From Cyclina sinensis (lineage: Eukaryota; Mollusca; Bivalvia; Venerida; Veneridae), in contig JAAONU010000108.1 of the NCBI GenBank assembly GCA_012932295.1, positions 124,001 to 188,000 on the forward strand: a stretch of 64,000 nt of DNA, in the 5' to 3' direction. The notes beneath the pieces are model-generated. The model was given only the letters and a program-made list of their open reading frames with translations, had not been told where the DNA came from and did no database searches. Positions 1 to 11,825 of the stretch are shown in pieces. The translations under genes were made by a program, and so were the position numbers. How positions within the stretch are numbered: position 1 is the stretch's first letter; every line of letters starts with the position of its first letter.

Positions 1-320
1 TCTTAAACTTACTCTGCTTCTTAGACTTTTTCCGTTACTTAGACTTACTGCAATTCTTTGTATGTCTGCCTCTCTTAGACATTCTGCACTTCTACAAATT
101 TCTGCGCTTTTTAGACTTACTGCGCTTCTTAGACTCACTCTTCTTCTTAAAATTATTCCGCTTTTTAGACTTACTGTACATTGTAGACGTACTGCACTTC
201 TCATAATTGCTGCACTTTTTAGACATTCTGCACTGTTTTGACTTTCTGCAATTCTTAGACTTACTGCTCTTCTTAGACTTACTGTGCTGCTTGACGTTAC
301 TACACTCTTGGACTAAGCCG
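1..320. repeat. 18-bp minisatellite array, left copy
   Basis: This is a run of diverged 18-base units of the form CTTCTTAGACTTACTGCG, entering from the left edge of the window. The units are more mutated than those in the main array at 50310-53262 but are clearly the same sequence family in the same orientation. The array decays into unique AT-rich DNA near position 320. The unit is six codons long, so chance reading frames through it mean nothing. Confidence 0.85.
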
Positions 321-1734
321 ACTTTATGACAATATTTGAGAAGTTCCTTTTATACAACAATTACTGTTGTTTTAAAGCATGTTGAAATGGGCACACAGTC
401 TGTGATCAATAAGACGCACGCAGTGTTCAAGTTCATGTATCTCCTAAAAAATTTCAAGCACTAAAATTTAATATTTTAATAAACCTCTTTTCCAATTATA
501 CTTCTTTTCAATATACGTAGAAATAAAATTTCAAATCTTTAATCCAGCACAAGATTGTGTAATTCTCATATGAAGGCATAATCTTTTCTGATGAAAAAAA
601 TCTAATAGATTATGTACTTACCTTATTTTACAAATATGTTGACATGTGTGATTTGGACGGAGCATAGGTGCAAATTAAAAAAAATAACAAAAACAAAACA
701 AAAAACATGTATGTTTGGAGAAACAATGTCGAGAATTTTTGCAACTTTAAGCTCGTGTCTTCACTGGATCCCGTCTAGTATTAGGAAAATAGTATCTAGT
801 TTATTTCAATAGAAAATATTCAAGTCCACAAAAAGAAAGTATGAAAAGCCCGAAATGCACTATGACGATAGTAAACAGATATATTTTTATTTCGCCAAAA
901 TAACACTAGTTAATTGAAACATACTGTTATTAATTGAGTACCACACAAATTTTCAAATGTTGCCTTTAAATTACATATATAAGTGAAATGTTTACAATGC
1001 AATAAATATTTCGATGATCATGATAAACAGAAGAAAGAAAGAGAATAAAAGCTACGTAAATACTTTTGCTAGAGAATTCCGAAATAAGTTACCAAATTTA
1101 TTTATGAAGAAACCTATCGCGACTGTATTAACAGAAAATGAGTAGCAGGATTGTGTTCCCTTTATTTATTTTAGTAGTCCTGATAGCGTAATCAAGGTCA
1201 GAAAATGATGAATAAAACTAAATGAAGAATAACAGTCTTAGATAAGGTCAGTAGTATTAACTGAATATCATTCAATGATGTTATTATAAAGACAATGCAA
1301 CGAACTAATCTAAAAAAAATGAAAGAAAGAAAGAAAGAAAGGACAAGCAAACAAACAAACAAAACGTTTAACTCCTTTGTTTATATAATTTTCAAAAAGA
1401 GTTTGAAGTCAAAGTTCTGCTAACAAATGAAAATTTATTCTAAACACTTTACATAAAATATTTAAGAAACGTACAGTTTTTAAACTCGTCCATTTTCAGA
1501 AATCCTGAAGAACTAAAAAAAAGAAAAGAATGAATTTCATTATCAGAAACATAACATTTGAGAAACATTACTCAAATTATGTTGAACTAAATGCTAGGTA
1601 ATGAACAATTGCTTATCCAAGGATGCTGAAAAGAAAGAAGAACATATGTGAATTAGATAATATGTTTTAATTCTTTCAAACATAAGTGGATAAGACACGA
1701 AAAATTTCGCAAAATTTTACAAAAATTGATTGAA
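321..1734. other. intergenic AT-rich DNA, no gene seen
   Basis: I see no coding region, RNA gene or clear mobile element here. Open frames are short and have no recognisable content. The only structured sequence is the small GAAA/CAAA microsatellite listed separately. Confidence 0.6.
1318..1365. repeat. GAAA and CAAA microsatellite
   Basis: A short run of GAAA units is followed by a few CAAA units. It is a plain simple-sequence repeat. Confidence 0.85.
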
Positions 1735-2480
1735 AGATTACTATTTTTATACCAACTACTTTTTCTGGCAACAGCTACCACTGTCAACTATTGCTACTTT
1801 GATATTAAATAACTACAGTACTTTTGCCAATGCGGTTGTTTTCTATTGCTGCTACTGCCAACTACTGCTAATTGTTCTCGTTAAAACTACTACTACTACT
1901 ACTGCCAACTACTGCTAATTGTTCTACTTTATTAGCTTCTACTTCTTTAGTTTAAAAACTGATGCTATTGTCAAATGCTGCTATTGCTTCACGTTAAAAA
2001 ATCTACCCAATGTTTCAGCAAACTACTGCTGTTGTTTTATTTTAAAAAAGTAACTGCCAGTGCCAACTACTGCTATTGTTTAACGTATAGTAACTACTGT
2101 TGCTGAAAACTACAGCTACAGTTTCACGATTAGTAAATGTTCCTACTGCTTCACTTTAAAAAAAAAAACAAGAAAAACTTGTGTTTCTGCTAATACCGAC
2201 CACTGCTACATTGCCAACAACTTTACTGCCAACTACTGCTGCACTGCCAACTACTGCACTGCTAGCCTGGCACTAGGCTAGATTGTTTAAATTATATATT
2301 CATATACTTCTGCTACTACACTGACTTCTCACTTCATACTGATAGCGCAACAATCTAATGTTCAGGAGTAAGAAAATAGAAAAGTCTATAGGGAGATCAT
2401 AAATTGAAATCAGAACATAAGGACTGGAGCCAGTCTACTGCACTGCCAACTACTACTAGTGCTAGTGCAAACTACTACTT
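1735..2480. repeat. degenerate CTGCCAACTACTGC-type tandem repeat
   Basis: Irregular repetition of TGCCAACTACTGC and TACTGC words runs through this stretch, interrupted by unique segments. Phrases such as ACAGCTACAGTTTCAC and CCTACTGCTTCAC resemble the 56-bp satellite unit at 61995-64000, so this may be an old, decayed member of the same family. No strict period can be assigned by eye. Confidence 0.6.
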
Positions 2481-2584
2481 CTGAAAACTTAAGCACCGTA
2501 GCTAGGTATATGCAGTACATTCATGGCAAAGGGATTAAAAGTCCTTTAAAATTGTTGTTGTCTAATTATCAATTTCGGAAGCGA

Positions 2585-2760
2585 CTCTACGCACAACGCT
2601 GAAATATGGCTATAATGAAAAGAAACGTGAATACCTCTTGTCCACACTTGCCGAAACAATTTTTCTACGGGAACACACACATTTCCTAGTTATGTGTCCT
2701 TGTGACATTTTTTTTTCTTTTCATTCAGTTGAACATTTGAATATAAACGAAACTGTTTGT
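2585..2760 (+). repeat. dispersed repeat A, copy 1
   Basis: This segment aligns with 13828-14035 in the same orientation. Shared landmarks are GCACAAxGCTGAxATA at the start and CAGTTGAxCATTTGAATAT near the end. Divergence is considerable, with small gaps and an extra ~50-60 bp in copy 2. Nothing in it looks coding, and it could be a decayed non-autonomous transposon. Confidence 0.55.
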
Positions 2761-2849
2761 AAGATGTGTATGTAATAACAACTTACTACATGTAAACATT
2801 ACTTATAAAAATAATTTGGCTATAATAAATTGTTCCGAAAACTTTCCAA

Positions 2850-2868
2850 AAAACGCGCTCCGCGTTTT
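2850..2868. repeat. perfect 8-bp stem hairpin
   Basis: AAAACGCG and CGCGTTTT are separated by three bases, giving a perfect small inverted repeat in AT-rich DNA. A similar but shorter stem (AAACGCG/CGCGTTT) occurs near 12329-12347. It could be a hairpin inside an unrecognised repeat. Confidence 0.5.
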
Positions 2869-2978
2869 GCATATTTTTATTAAATTAATTTAATTTTAAT
2901 TAAATCGAATTGCGTTTTCAATATTAAGTAAATTATATTTATGACCGAAACGAGCATATATTATTTTATTCTGCCATC

Positions 2979-2979
<1 letters not shown>

Positions 2980-3024
<45 letters not shown>

Positions 3025-3040
3025 TATAATAATAATAAAA
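2980..3040. repeat. AAT trinucleotide microsatellite
   Basis: Nearly uninterrupted AAT units, with one AATTAT interruption near the right end. The poly-Asn, poly-Ile and poly-Tyr frames that cross it are by-products. Confidence 0.95.
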
Positions 3041-3399
3041 GAAAAAAGACGTTCGGTACTTTTCGTTTCTTGAAAATAGAAATTTGCATGATGTCTTTTC
3101 TTGGAGATAAAAAAAGAGTGACCCCCTACCCCCACTGTAGGCGTAGCTATCTCGACGCTTTCTTAATATTACAAACAAGTTGGAGGCATTTAATGAGGCA
3201 ATCACATGAAAATTTTATTTTTTAGTAGACTAGTTTAGCAAGCGCCATAGAATGAAACTATTTCAAACACGTTTACTTTTAGTGATTATGTATTTATACT
3301 TCTGTTTTTATTTTGTGAATTTGTTCTTATAAGCATTATTCATAAGTGTGAAATGTGAAACAAATAAATAGAAATTGACGTCTGCTTAAAATGTTAATA

Positions 3400-3660
3400 A
3401 AGTCTGGTATCAGTTGGTGATGAAAATGAAAAACTGCAGTTCCGTTATATGGCTGTTTATTAAAACTCATCGTTGGGTCAGCCTGTTTCGCTTTGACCAA
3501 AATGAGAAGCACGTAGATTGTGATTTTGCAAAATGTTTAGGATTGTTTTTACTTTTAATTTGAATTACATATAAAACGATACGTCCGACACTTTCTGATT
3601 TACTGAATTTAAAAAAACAAAAAAAACAAATACAGGCATCCCGTTCGTCGTTATATCAGT
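3400..3660 (+). repeat. dispersed repeat B, copy 1
   Basis: This aligns with 15945-16205 in the same orientation. Landmarks include ATATGGCT, AGxAGCACGTxG, GATTxTGCAAAAT, TTTGAAxTTACAT and AATACAGGCA. The two copies have many substitutions and small gaps. Repeats A and B occur in the same order at both places. Confidence 0.6.
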
Positions 3661-4529
3661 ACTTTGTTTAACGTCTTAATCATTCAAGAGCAAAAAAAGT
3701 TAACCTCTTACACTTTATATGACAAATAATGATCTAAACTTTTTGATTAGGAGACCCTAGCACAGATATAAACAAATAAACTTAATTTTGAGGCAAATTA
3801 CGATTTATTTGTATTTGGCTACACAGCACATACTTAATACAATATCTATCTACGATTGTAAGAAATAAAGACATAACTAAAATTACCAAACATCTTGAGT
3901 AGTTGTTAATTTATTAGCATCTCTCTATTTAATGAACAGTCTAATTTAAAAAAAAAGAAACAAAAAAGAACAGGTTCAGTTACTGGTGTATTGTTTTTAA
4001 CTTAATCACACAATTAAAACGCCTGAATGCAGCGCATGAAAATCTTTAAGTGTTATAAATATCAATACAATTCTGAGCGCATGGAAAATTCCATTTATTC
4101 TTTTTCAACTGAGACTCTATTTTCTTCAGTTAATTGTAATTGTTTAATTAGTCATAGCTGATCATATCAAAATTCAAACGTCATGCACCTTTCTACTCTG
4201 AATACTAACATCACCCCCTACAATGGTGATTTATAAAGTTTATCTATTTTACTTCTTTTGAAAGACTTCTGCGATACACGAACAACTTGTGAGTTAATAC
4301 CAAGCATTTAAGGTTAACAAGAGTTCATATTTAACAACTACATGCTACCAAGAGGAACACAGAAATAGTGAATGGCATTTAAATGCCTGTTGTCATTTAG
4401 AGCTCACTTGTTTTTACTGTATTTGTTTAAAGGATTTTGCTTGCTAAAGAAGCACACGACAAACAAACTTATATATGATTCCCATTCTATAAATATCGCT
4501 TGGTAACATGTACCTGGAATTTTATAAAA
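3661..4529. other. intergenic AT-rich DNA, no gene seen
   Basis: No coding region, RNA gene or clear repeat was recognised. Base composition matches the surrounding non-coding DNA. Confidence 0.5.
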
Positions 4530-4880
4530 AGAGTGTATGTTTAGCTTTCGTCAAAGATAATATAACTATTAAAAAGGTAAAATAAAAAAAATAAATAAAA
4601 GCTATGCATTCTCCTCACTTGTCTCATTTATTTAGTTTGTTGTTGTTGTTGTTGTTGTGTTGGCCATATATTTTATTTGCGACTTACTAAAGCTGATTGG
4701 TTAAGAAATCATTCACAACAGATGCGGAGCGTCTATATCTAACTTTGCACTTCTGATAAACATCCCATTGTTTCTGTATTTAAACAAATAGTTTAGGTCT
4801 TTGAGTTAATCAAGTTTTTGCAGATATTTACAGAATTTAATATCAACATGTTCATCAGTAAAATATCTTTTACGATATGA
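4530..4880 (+). repeat. dispersed repeat C, partial third copy
   Basis: Parts match the repeat at 48481-49600 and 55690-56660. AATATAACTATTAAAAAGG here corresponds to AATATAACCGTTAAAAAGG near 48950. CATTCACAACAGATGCGGA corresponds to CATTCACAAAAGATGCAGA near 56165. A TTG microsatellite (4636-4658) lies inside. The match is patchy, so the limits are approximate. Confidence 0.45.
4636..4658. repeat. TTG microsatellite
   Basis: Seven consecutive TTG units, a simple-sequence repeat lying within dispersed repeat C. Confidence 0.9.
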
Positions 4881-5806
4881 ACCCAGTTTCTTCTAGATTT
4901 GACATTAACACAACGTAAAAATGTATCAGTGTTTGCCCGATGAAAGAGTTGGTTGTTCTGTTCTCTTCCACGACTTTATTTCATTTTTTTATTATTATTT
5001 TAAGAGTCGACTATAACAACTCGCATTTAGGAATGGGTCTGTATTGACTATCATTAATAACTGAAAAGTCTTATGATGTACAAAAGTATGTGTGCATAAG
5101 ATTGTAAATACTTTTTTATACTTTAATTCAATATTCAATGACAAATTTAACGGAAATGTACAATTGCTACAATATGAAGAATGATATTTAGAAGGGAACT
5201 CACTGCGATTTTATATCAATTAAGTAAGTTTTGTACTGTGTATTGCTAATGGGGATTTACTACTGTTATTGCACAACCTCTTGAATAATTTCATTTGTTC
5301 TGTTGTTTTTAATTTTCTTAAATGAAACGATTTTTACCGTGTAAGAGTAGAAGTAAAACAGAAGGTAAGTGTTTTCTGCAGTTCTACGCCTACCGTTTTA
5401 AAAATATTAGTAAATAATAAAACTTGTCCAGGAAAAGTAATGGGTGAGCGGGATTTGCCGTTCTTAACGTCGCTTTCTATAAATTACAAACTATAGTTTT
5501 CTGCATTATCATAGTCTGTGTGTTAACTTTAGTCTATATTTATTGTAAGTTGTAACTATATCGTATTTTGATGTTTATATCAATGTCTTTATTTTTACTT
5601 TTTTTCTGTTTTGAATTTAATGAGACCGAGCTTTACATTTACTTCACTTTAACATACGTCATATGGCCAGGATCCGGTTGCTCTACACACTTAGTACATC
5701 TTCAGTTTAGATACATACACGCTTACGATTACCATTTTGAACTTGCATTACGACAATGACATTTCACGGCACTTAAAGTGTTCATACTACAAGTTGTTGT
5801 AAAATG
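4881..5806. other. intergenic AT-rich DNA, no gene seen
   Basis: Short open frames exist but none has recognisable protein content or good context. No repeat structure was noticed. Confidence 0.5.
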
Positions 5807-6345
5807 ATATATCCTTCGAACGACTGACACTTTTGCAAGTTTTTTTCCTAGAGACCCCCTACCTCCAAGTTTAGTCTCTCAGTCCAATTGGGCACTAAAC
5901 AGGAATATTTTAACCTTATGAAAATGTGATTTTTTGGTGTGTGACATAAATTCGCGCGTAAGAGCTCGTGATTCTATGAAGTGACATCATGCGCAGCGCG
6001 TCAAGGCAATGTATGCTCGGCCAACTTAACAAAAATGGAAGGAATGACCCAGTTTCAGTGATCCAGCATGCATAGCTTTGTCCCTCTCCTCTACCTTGAA
6101 TATTCATCTTTTCGAAAAATACAACATTTTGGCAGGAAAGGTCACGTGACACGCACCTGCTCAGAAACATGCGTTGGCGGTAAAATTTTCCATTTTGTCG
6201 AATTTGCACGGACATACGTTTTTAAATAGATATAGCGGTGTCCAAAATTCGTCCTTGACCTTGATCACGTGACATCCTGTATTTTGCCATATATACTTTT
6301 CAATGCTGGGCCCGCATCCATATTTGAGAAGTTAATGTGGAATCT

Positions 6346-6351
6346 ACGGAG
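6346..6351. repeat. target-site duplication ACGGAG, left
   Basis: ACGGAG directly precedes the left end of the foldback element. The same six bases follow its right end, and the empty related site at 33181-33793 contains them once. Confidence 0.85.
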
Positions 6352-7024
6352 TATGGTGGCTGATTTGTGCCATTCGTGTTTTCGCCCCGCGACCCCGCCA
6401 AGCGAAAAGTCGAGAATTAACAAGTTAAAATGACGGGGGCGCGGGGCGAAAACACGCTAATTAGCGGGTGCGGGGGGCGAAAAGTCGAGATTAATTTGTA
6501 AAACCGCGGGGCCGCGAAGCGAAATATTTATTGTTATAAGGCGCTAATTAGCGTGCTGTTGTTCGCGCCCCCGCCAAATTATTCTTTAAAAACTCGACTT
6601 TTCGCTCCACGCCCCGCTAATTAGCGTGCTTTCGCCCCGCGCCCCCGCCGTTTTATTTCTTAAATCTCGCTCCGCGACCCCGCGGGGCGAAGTTTTATTT
6701 CTTAAATCTCGCTCCGCGACCCCGCGGGGCGAAGTTTTATTTCTTAAATTTCGCTCCTAATTAGCGTGTTTTCGCCCCGCGCCCCCGCCGTTTATTTCTT
6801 AAATCTCGCTCCGCGACCTCGCGGGGCGAAGTTTTATTTCTAAAATCTCGCTCCGCGACCCCGCGGGGCGAAGTTTAATTTCTTAAATTTCGCCCTGCGC
6901 CCCCGCTAATTAGCGTGTTTTCGCCCCGCGCCCGCGCCGTTTTATTTCTTAAATCTCGCTTTGCGACCCGGTGGGGCGAAGTTTTATTTCTTAAATCTCG
7001 CCCCGCGCCCCCGCTAATTAGCGT
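6352..7024. repeat. left arm of foldback element
   Basis: The arm opens with a ~300-bp part that pairs closely with the right arm. It continues into a local tandem array whose unit combines ATTTCTTAAATCTCGCTCC, GCGACCCCGCGGGGCGAAG and, at intervals, CGCTAATTAGCGTG. The module number differs from the right arm, so the arms probably change by slippage or unequal exchange. Confidence 0.8.
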
Positions 7025-7844
7025 GTTGTTCTAAACATTGCCATGAACATATTCATAGGACAAAAGAAATCAAACAGCTTTAAATCTAATCTTCTAAAAA
7101 AAGTCCTTAAAAATTTTTAAAAGGTCCTTGGTAAGTCCTGGAAAAGTCCTTAGATTTTGAAAAATGTGGAACAGTTGGAACCCTGTTTATTTGTAGATGC
7201 TGTTACTATTATGAATGTATTTAACAGTTAGTATTAACCCTAATCCATTCATGAACGTTGAACGAGGATTATTTTATATTTAAAGATCCTGTATGTTGTG
7301 ATCAAAGTGGTTAACCATACTAAGTGAAATTATATATATGTACATAATTATGCAAATAGAACAATTTTCAAACATCGAAGAATATGTAAAATATGTACTG
7401 CAAATATTTGTGCATATTATATGTAATCCTCAAAATATATGCATTAAGTTCTTATTGTGAAATTTGACTTAAACTTTATAGAAATAAATTTCTAATTACC
7501 TCCCTTTATTTACATGAAATGTTAAATTCGGTAATATCTTTATAAATAATGCTTACCTTAATGCTTGGAACCTACAATTTAATAAATCTTAATTTGAGCA
7601 TCATATTTATGATTTAAAACCGTAAAAAAATTGTGTTAAAGGATCTTTAAAGCTATAATTGTTAAAATTAGTTCTCACTTGGCTAAAAATTCCTCATAAT
7701 TGAGGAGATTATAGGTTTATATGATTTAATTATTTTGAAATAAGAATATTTTTAATTGAAACTGAAGTTACCTAAATATGTAAATTCACTAAAAAACAAA
7801 CTGCGCATGCTCTACAAAAAACCGGAAGACGAAAATTAAGAAAA
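7025..7844. other. AT-rich core of foldback element
   Basis: About 820 bp of AT-rich sequence lies between the GC-rich arms. I see no open frame of note, no transposase motif and no RNA gene, so the core looks like filler or captured DNA. Confidence 0.6.
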
Positions 7845-8441
7845 AAACTTCGCGCCGCGGGGTCGCGGGACGAGATTTAAGAAATAAACGACGTGGGCGC
7901 GGGGCGAAAACACGCTAACTAGCGGGGGCGCGGGGCGAGATTTAAGAAATAAAACTTCGCCCCGCGGGAGCGCCGAGCGAGATTTAAGAAATTAAACGGC
8001 GGGGACGCGGAGCGAAAACACGCTAATTATCGGGGGCGCCAAACGAGGTTTAATAAATGTATAAAACGGCGGGGGCGCGGAGCGAAAACACCGTAATTAG
8101 CGGGGGCGCGGGGCGAAAACACGAGATTTTAACAACAGAAACGGCGGGGGCGCGTAGCGAAAACACGCTAATTAGCGGTGGCGCGGAGCGAAAAGTCGAG
8201 GTTTTTAAGAATAATTTGGCGGGGGCGCGGACAACAGCACGCTAATTAGCGACCTATAGCAATAAATATTTCGCTTCGCGACCCCGCCGTTTACAATTAA
8301 ATCTCGACTTTTCGCCCCGCGGCCCCGCTAATTAGCGTGTTTTCGCTCCGCGCCCCCGCAATTTTAACTTGTTAATTCTCGACTTTTCGCTTGGCGGGGT
8401 CGCGGGGCGAAAACGCGAAATGGCACAAATCAGCCACCATA
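7845..8441. repeat. right arm of foldback element
   Basis: This is the reverse complement of the left arm, with matching order of modules and scattered substitutions. The last ~80 bp differ from the left end at only a few positions. The 62-residue plus-strand frame at 8057-8245 runs through these modules and is not a gene. Confidence 0.8.
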
Positions 8442-8447
8442 ACGGAG
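8442..8447. repeat. target-site duplication ACGGAG, right
   Basis: Second copy of the six bases flanking the foldback element. After it the host repeat resumes with GCCTAAATGTGCC, as in the intact relative. Confidence 0.85.
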
Positions 8448-8503
8448 GCCTAAATGTGCCATCTTCGCGGTTACGTTTTATTACGTTAATGCTTTACGTT
8501 TAA

Positions 8504-9077
8504 AGGATATAAACGGCTGCATAAAAGACCCGATAGATATGCTCGATGTAAAATATAATTTATACGCCTAACTTTTTAGTGAATGTTCAAAATAACTGAA
8601 TGGTACGGAACTTTTGTATTCGACTAGTTTTAATAATCATTAAAAAAATCCGTAACTACCATAAATTTATATTCTAATGTTTACATTAACGATTGGATGT
8701 CAACGTATTCCGTAGACTTCAACCAAATGAGTTACATAAACTGTTTTGAAAATAAACAAATAATTAGAAAGTTTTGAATTATGTAGCTAATTTATATGAC
8801 GAATCTTTGATAAAGTAGCATTCAAAGTTACAATTGGTGAAAACAAATGAACACAATTCAGTCACGGTTTTGAAAAAAAAATAATGATCCAATAATCGGA
8901 ATTGCAAGTAAATCAACATTTTGAAAAAAAAAAAATCAAAGTATTGCATTGAAATATAATGTCATGCTACGACAATATTTTTTTTAATAAGTGCAATCAG
9001 ATGCTTGTACTAGTTTATTTGTTTTGTCAATAATGAAATTTAAAAGAAGGGACTTGCAAATATCAATGCACAATAAG
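8504..9077. other. intergenic AT-rich DNA, no gene seen
   Basis: Nothing recognisable apart from homopolymer A runs. Confidence 0.5.
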
Positions 9078-9425
9078 CAATTTTGCTAGATTTATGAACA
9101 TTTACAATGATATGATAAGACAATAGCTAGATCTATGAACCTTTGTAATGTTATGATAATTGATACAATAGCTAGATCTATGAACCTTTGTAATATTATG
9201 ATAATTGATACAATATCTAGATCTATGAACCTTTATAATGTTATTATTATAAAATAGCTAGATCTATGAACTTTTACAATGTTATGATAACAAAATAACT
9301 ATATCTTTGAACTTTTACAATGTTATGATAATACAATAGTTTGTTGTATGAACAGTTCTAATGATATGATAAGAACGTTGCTAGATCTATTACTAGTTGC
9401 AGTGATATGATAATAGAATAGCTAC
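9078..9425 (+). repeat. ~41-45-bp tandem repeat, about 8 units
   Basis: Units contain AGCTAGATCTATGAAC, TTTxxAATG and TATGATAA, with lengths varying from about 41 to 45 bases. The central units are closest to each other and the outer ones are degraded. No coding capacity. Confidence 0.8.
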
Positions 9426-11825
9426 TTGACATTGCTCCTGTCGCTTTTTTGGGTCTTTAAAGAAGATTAACTGTATGAACAATACTCGGTAAACCTTTTG
9501 TGTTAAATAAACGCCCGAATGAAAACAATAATAAAACACAAAACAAATATGTATATCATGAACAATACAATCTAACTACAATTTTCGAGAACAAAAAATA
9601 TTAAGGATTGTGAAATTCACTGAGGGACAAAGTTAAAGAGATGGCCTTTTGTCAGGCTGAAGATTTCAGCTTGACAATACCTGTTGATATTCATATAAAA
9701 CATGATCTAGGTGATTGCTAGGTTAAAACATTGAAAACCTTAGGTTATCAATGAGGAACTGAAAAAAAAACAACTAAGAATTCTTTACCGATGAGTGTAG
9801 ACGGACTTTAAAAAATACTTAAGAACTAAACAATAAAAGGGTTCATAACATAGGAATATATTTATAAATGTTTGTTTTACTTTGATTGCTTTCTCAAATC
9901 TTCTTCGGTTTGACCAATTAGTACAGTGACGATGTAATGAAATTGTTTTTCCACGATAATCATTTTTCTTTGTACTAAAGGAAAAGTAAGACTGAACAAT
10001 CACGTCATGCTAAAGGAGTAAACGTTTCGTGCTGTACATATTAAATATCAATTTCTGTCGTCGGTTTAACTAGACAGTGTATGTTAAAGCCTCGTTTTAA
10101 CGCAAAGACTATGTGTAAATTAGTTAAAAAAAGTGATAAGCTATTATGTAACAGTCGCACAGTCGCAATTAAGAGTGCTTGTTGCATAGCTTCGAGGAAT
10201 TACGGGAGACCCTCAACTTAAGAGTGCTTTGAAAACGAGTTGTTTGGACTTAGACAATTGCAATTCTCGGCGAAAATGGACTTTTATTATTATTTTTTTT
10301 TTAATTTCATTTTTTTCTGAAAAGGCATGAACGCTGGAGAGGCAAGGATAGTAGGTCGTAATTTGTAAGCTATAAAAATAGACAATGTTCCTAATTATGA
10401 CAAAATTAAGCAGCTGTGGAGCAGAAAAAAGAAGAATTCAAGGACGCCGTCATACTGTCATCAAAAAACTTCATTGAACTGTAAGTCTGCATGTTGCAAA
10501 ACTTCTTTTTATTATCAACCAGATTTTAAACATTCATCTAAATATAACATGTCTATAGTCATGGTCGTACAAGAAATTCCAGTTGTAACACAGATGACAA
10601 TTTCATGCTAAACCGTTTAGTACATGTAACACATGACACTGGATCGAACATCATGTATATAGTTAATTACAAACAACAGGAAGTAGATCGTTTTAAATGT
10701 ATGAACAGAAAACAAATATTAAACTTTTAAAATCGTGTTGACTTTTCATTCTCCTTCTAACAAATTACTTATAATTTGCTTTTATAACAAAATATTGACG
10801 ATAAGATTTAAAGGGAAACAATAATAGTTGACGATTTTTGTTGTTTGACGTGTATTTTAATAGTTACCGCGACATAACAGAGAATACATGTAAATACTTA
10901 CATTGTTTTAAAATGGTTGTACCGCAATATAATATGTGTAGAATTACATGATAGCAGGTCACAAGAGAAGTCCAAAAACAAGTATAGAGGGTTACGTTAA
11001 AGCTACATTACTGCCAAAAATCGTCATAAAAATAAACCAAATAAGAACTCTAGAATGCTTATTAATATTTATATAATCAACACCCTACATGCACGCTTAT
11101 TTTTCGTGGAAGGCAAGATATCATTCAGATATATCGGGATTAAATTATCAAAAAATAGTTTATGAGCAATCGGTCTTAAATTGGTTCGGAAAATGCCGAA
11201 CACACTTCGCTTATATCCGTGAAACGCGTCGTCAATGTCACACAATCAATTTTGAATATGTAGATAACAGCAGTGGATAATTCGAAACGTATATTTATTC
11301 AAAACAAATACAAAGACACAAACGGATACGATAACGAAGTCGTCAAAGCCTGTACAACACTGAGAAAAAAGCTTTAAAAATTATAGAGGATGATGTACGA
11401 TGAGTTGAAAATACTTAAAGGCACTAAATTTGTCAGGTGCTGTTAAAGATTAACTTGTGTATGCAAATACGTATCTCCGACAACGGTGGAGAGGTTTCAG
11501 AAAACGAAAGTAGATGTTTTATATCCGCTGACACAAAGGAACATAGTTAAGTTAAAATAAGCAGCAATTTTTCTTTTAAACATGTTGTTTATGCATTGGT
11601 GTGAATATTTGCATATTTTGACGATAATGTTATATTTCTGTTAATGGACGGTATTATAACTTTAAACTGCATATTATATTGAAGCTATATTTGATGACAT
11701 ATGGCACTCCAGTAAAGTGATCTGTTGTTTAGAATTCATTTCAGACGACGTCATTCGTTTATGCCAAGCACCGAAGTGTAGCAAACTGTCATCAAAAACG
11801 CTTGTCGATGCCAAATAAAAACACT
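9426..11825. other. intergenic DNA, no gene seen
   Basis: Only short open frames occur (for example 9785-10003 minus and 11089-11280 plus), and none resembles a protein family I know. Splice context or repeat content was not evident. Confidence 0.45.

Larger units (their letters stand above)
6352..8441. mobile_element. foldback transposon with long GC-rich inverted arms
   Basis: The element is 2,090 bp long. Both ends read inward TATGGTGGCTGATTTGTGCC, and the inverted match continues for hundreds of bases. It is flanked by ACGGAG on both sides, and the empty site is visible in the related copy at 33721-33736 (CTACGGAGGCC), which fixes both junctions. The arms are built from GC-rich modules (CGCTAATTAGCG, CCCCGCG, ATTTCTTAAATCTCGC), in strong contrast with AT-rich surroundings. 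There is no transposase frame, so it must have been moved in trans. A 6-bp target duplication fits a few cut-and-paste families, but I do not assign one. Confidence 0.88.
5807..8503 (+). mobile_element. 610-bp TIR repeat split by a foldback insertion
   Basis: The outer parts of this interval, 5807-6351 and 8442-8503, together match the uninterrupted element at 33181-33793. The left part starts ATATCCTTCGAAC and the right part ends AAAGGATAT, giving short terminal inverted repeats. The middle, 6352-8441, is a separate transposon that inserted later. No transposase is encoded, so this is a MITE-like non-autonomous element of unknown superfamily. A 99-residue minus-strand frame (5916-6215) is broken by indels in the other copy and is not considered a gene. 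Confidence 0.75.

Noticed and set aside
2896..3225. Poly-Asn, poly-Ile and poly-Tyr frames
   Set aside because: They cross the AAT microsatellite in different frames.
5916..6215. 99-codon minus-strand frame in the split MITE
   Set aside because: The homologous region at 33181-33793 has indels that break it, so it is not under coding constraint.
8057..8245. 62-codon frame in the right arm of the foldback element
   Set aside because: It is made of the GC-rich repeat modules and resembles no transposase.
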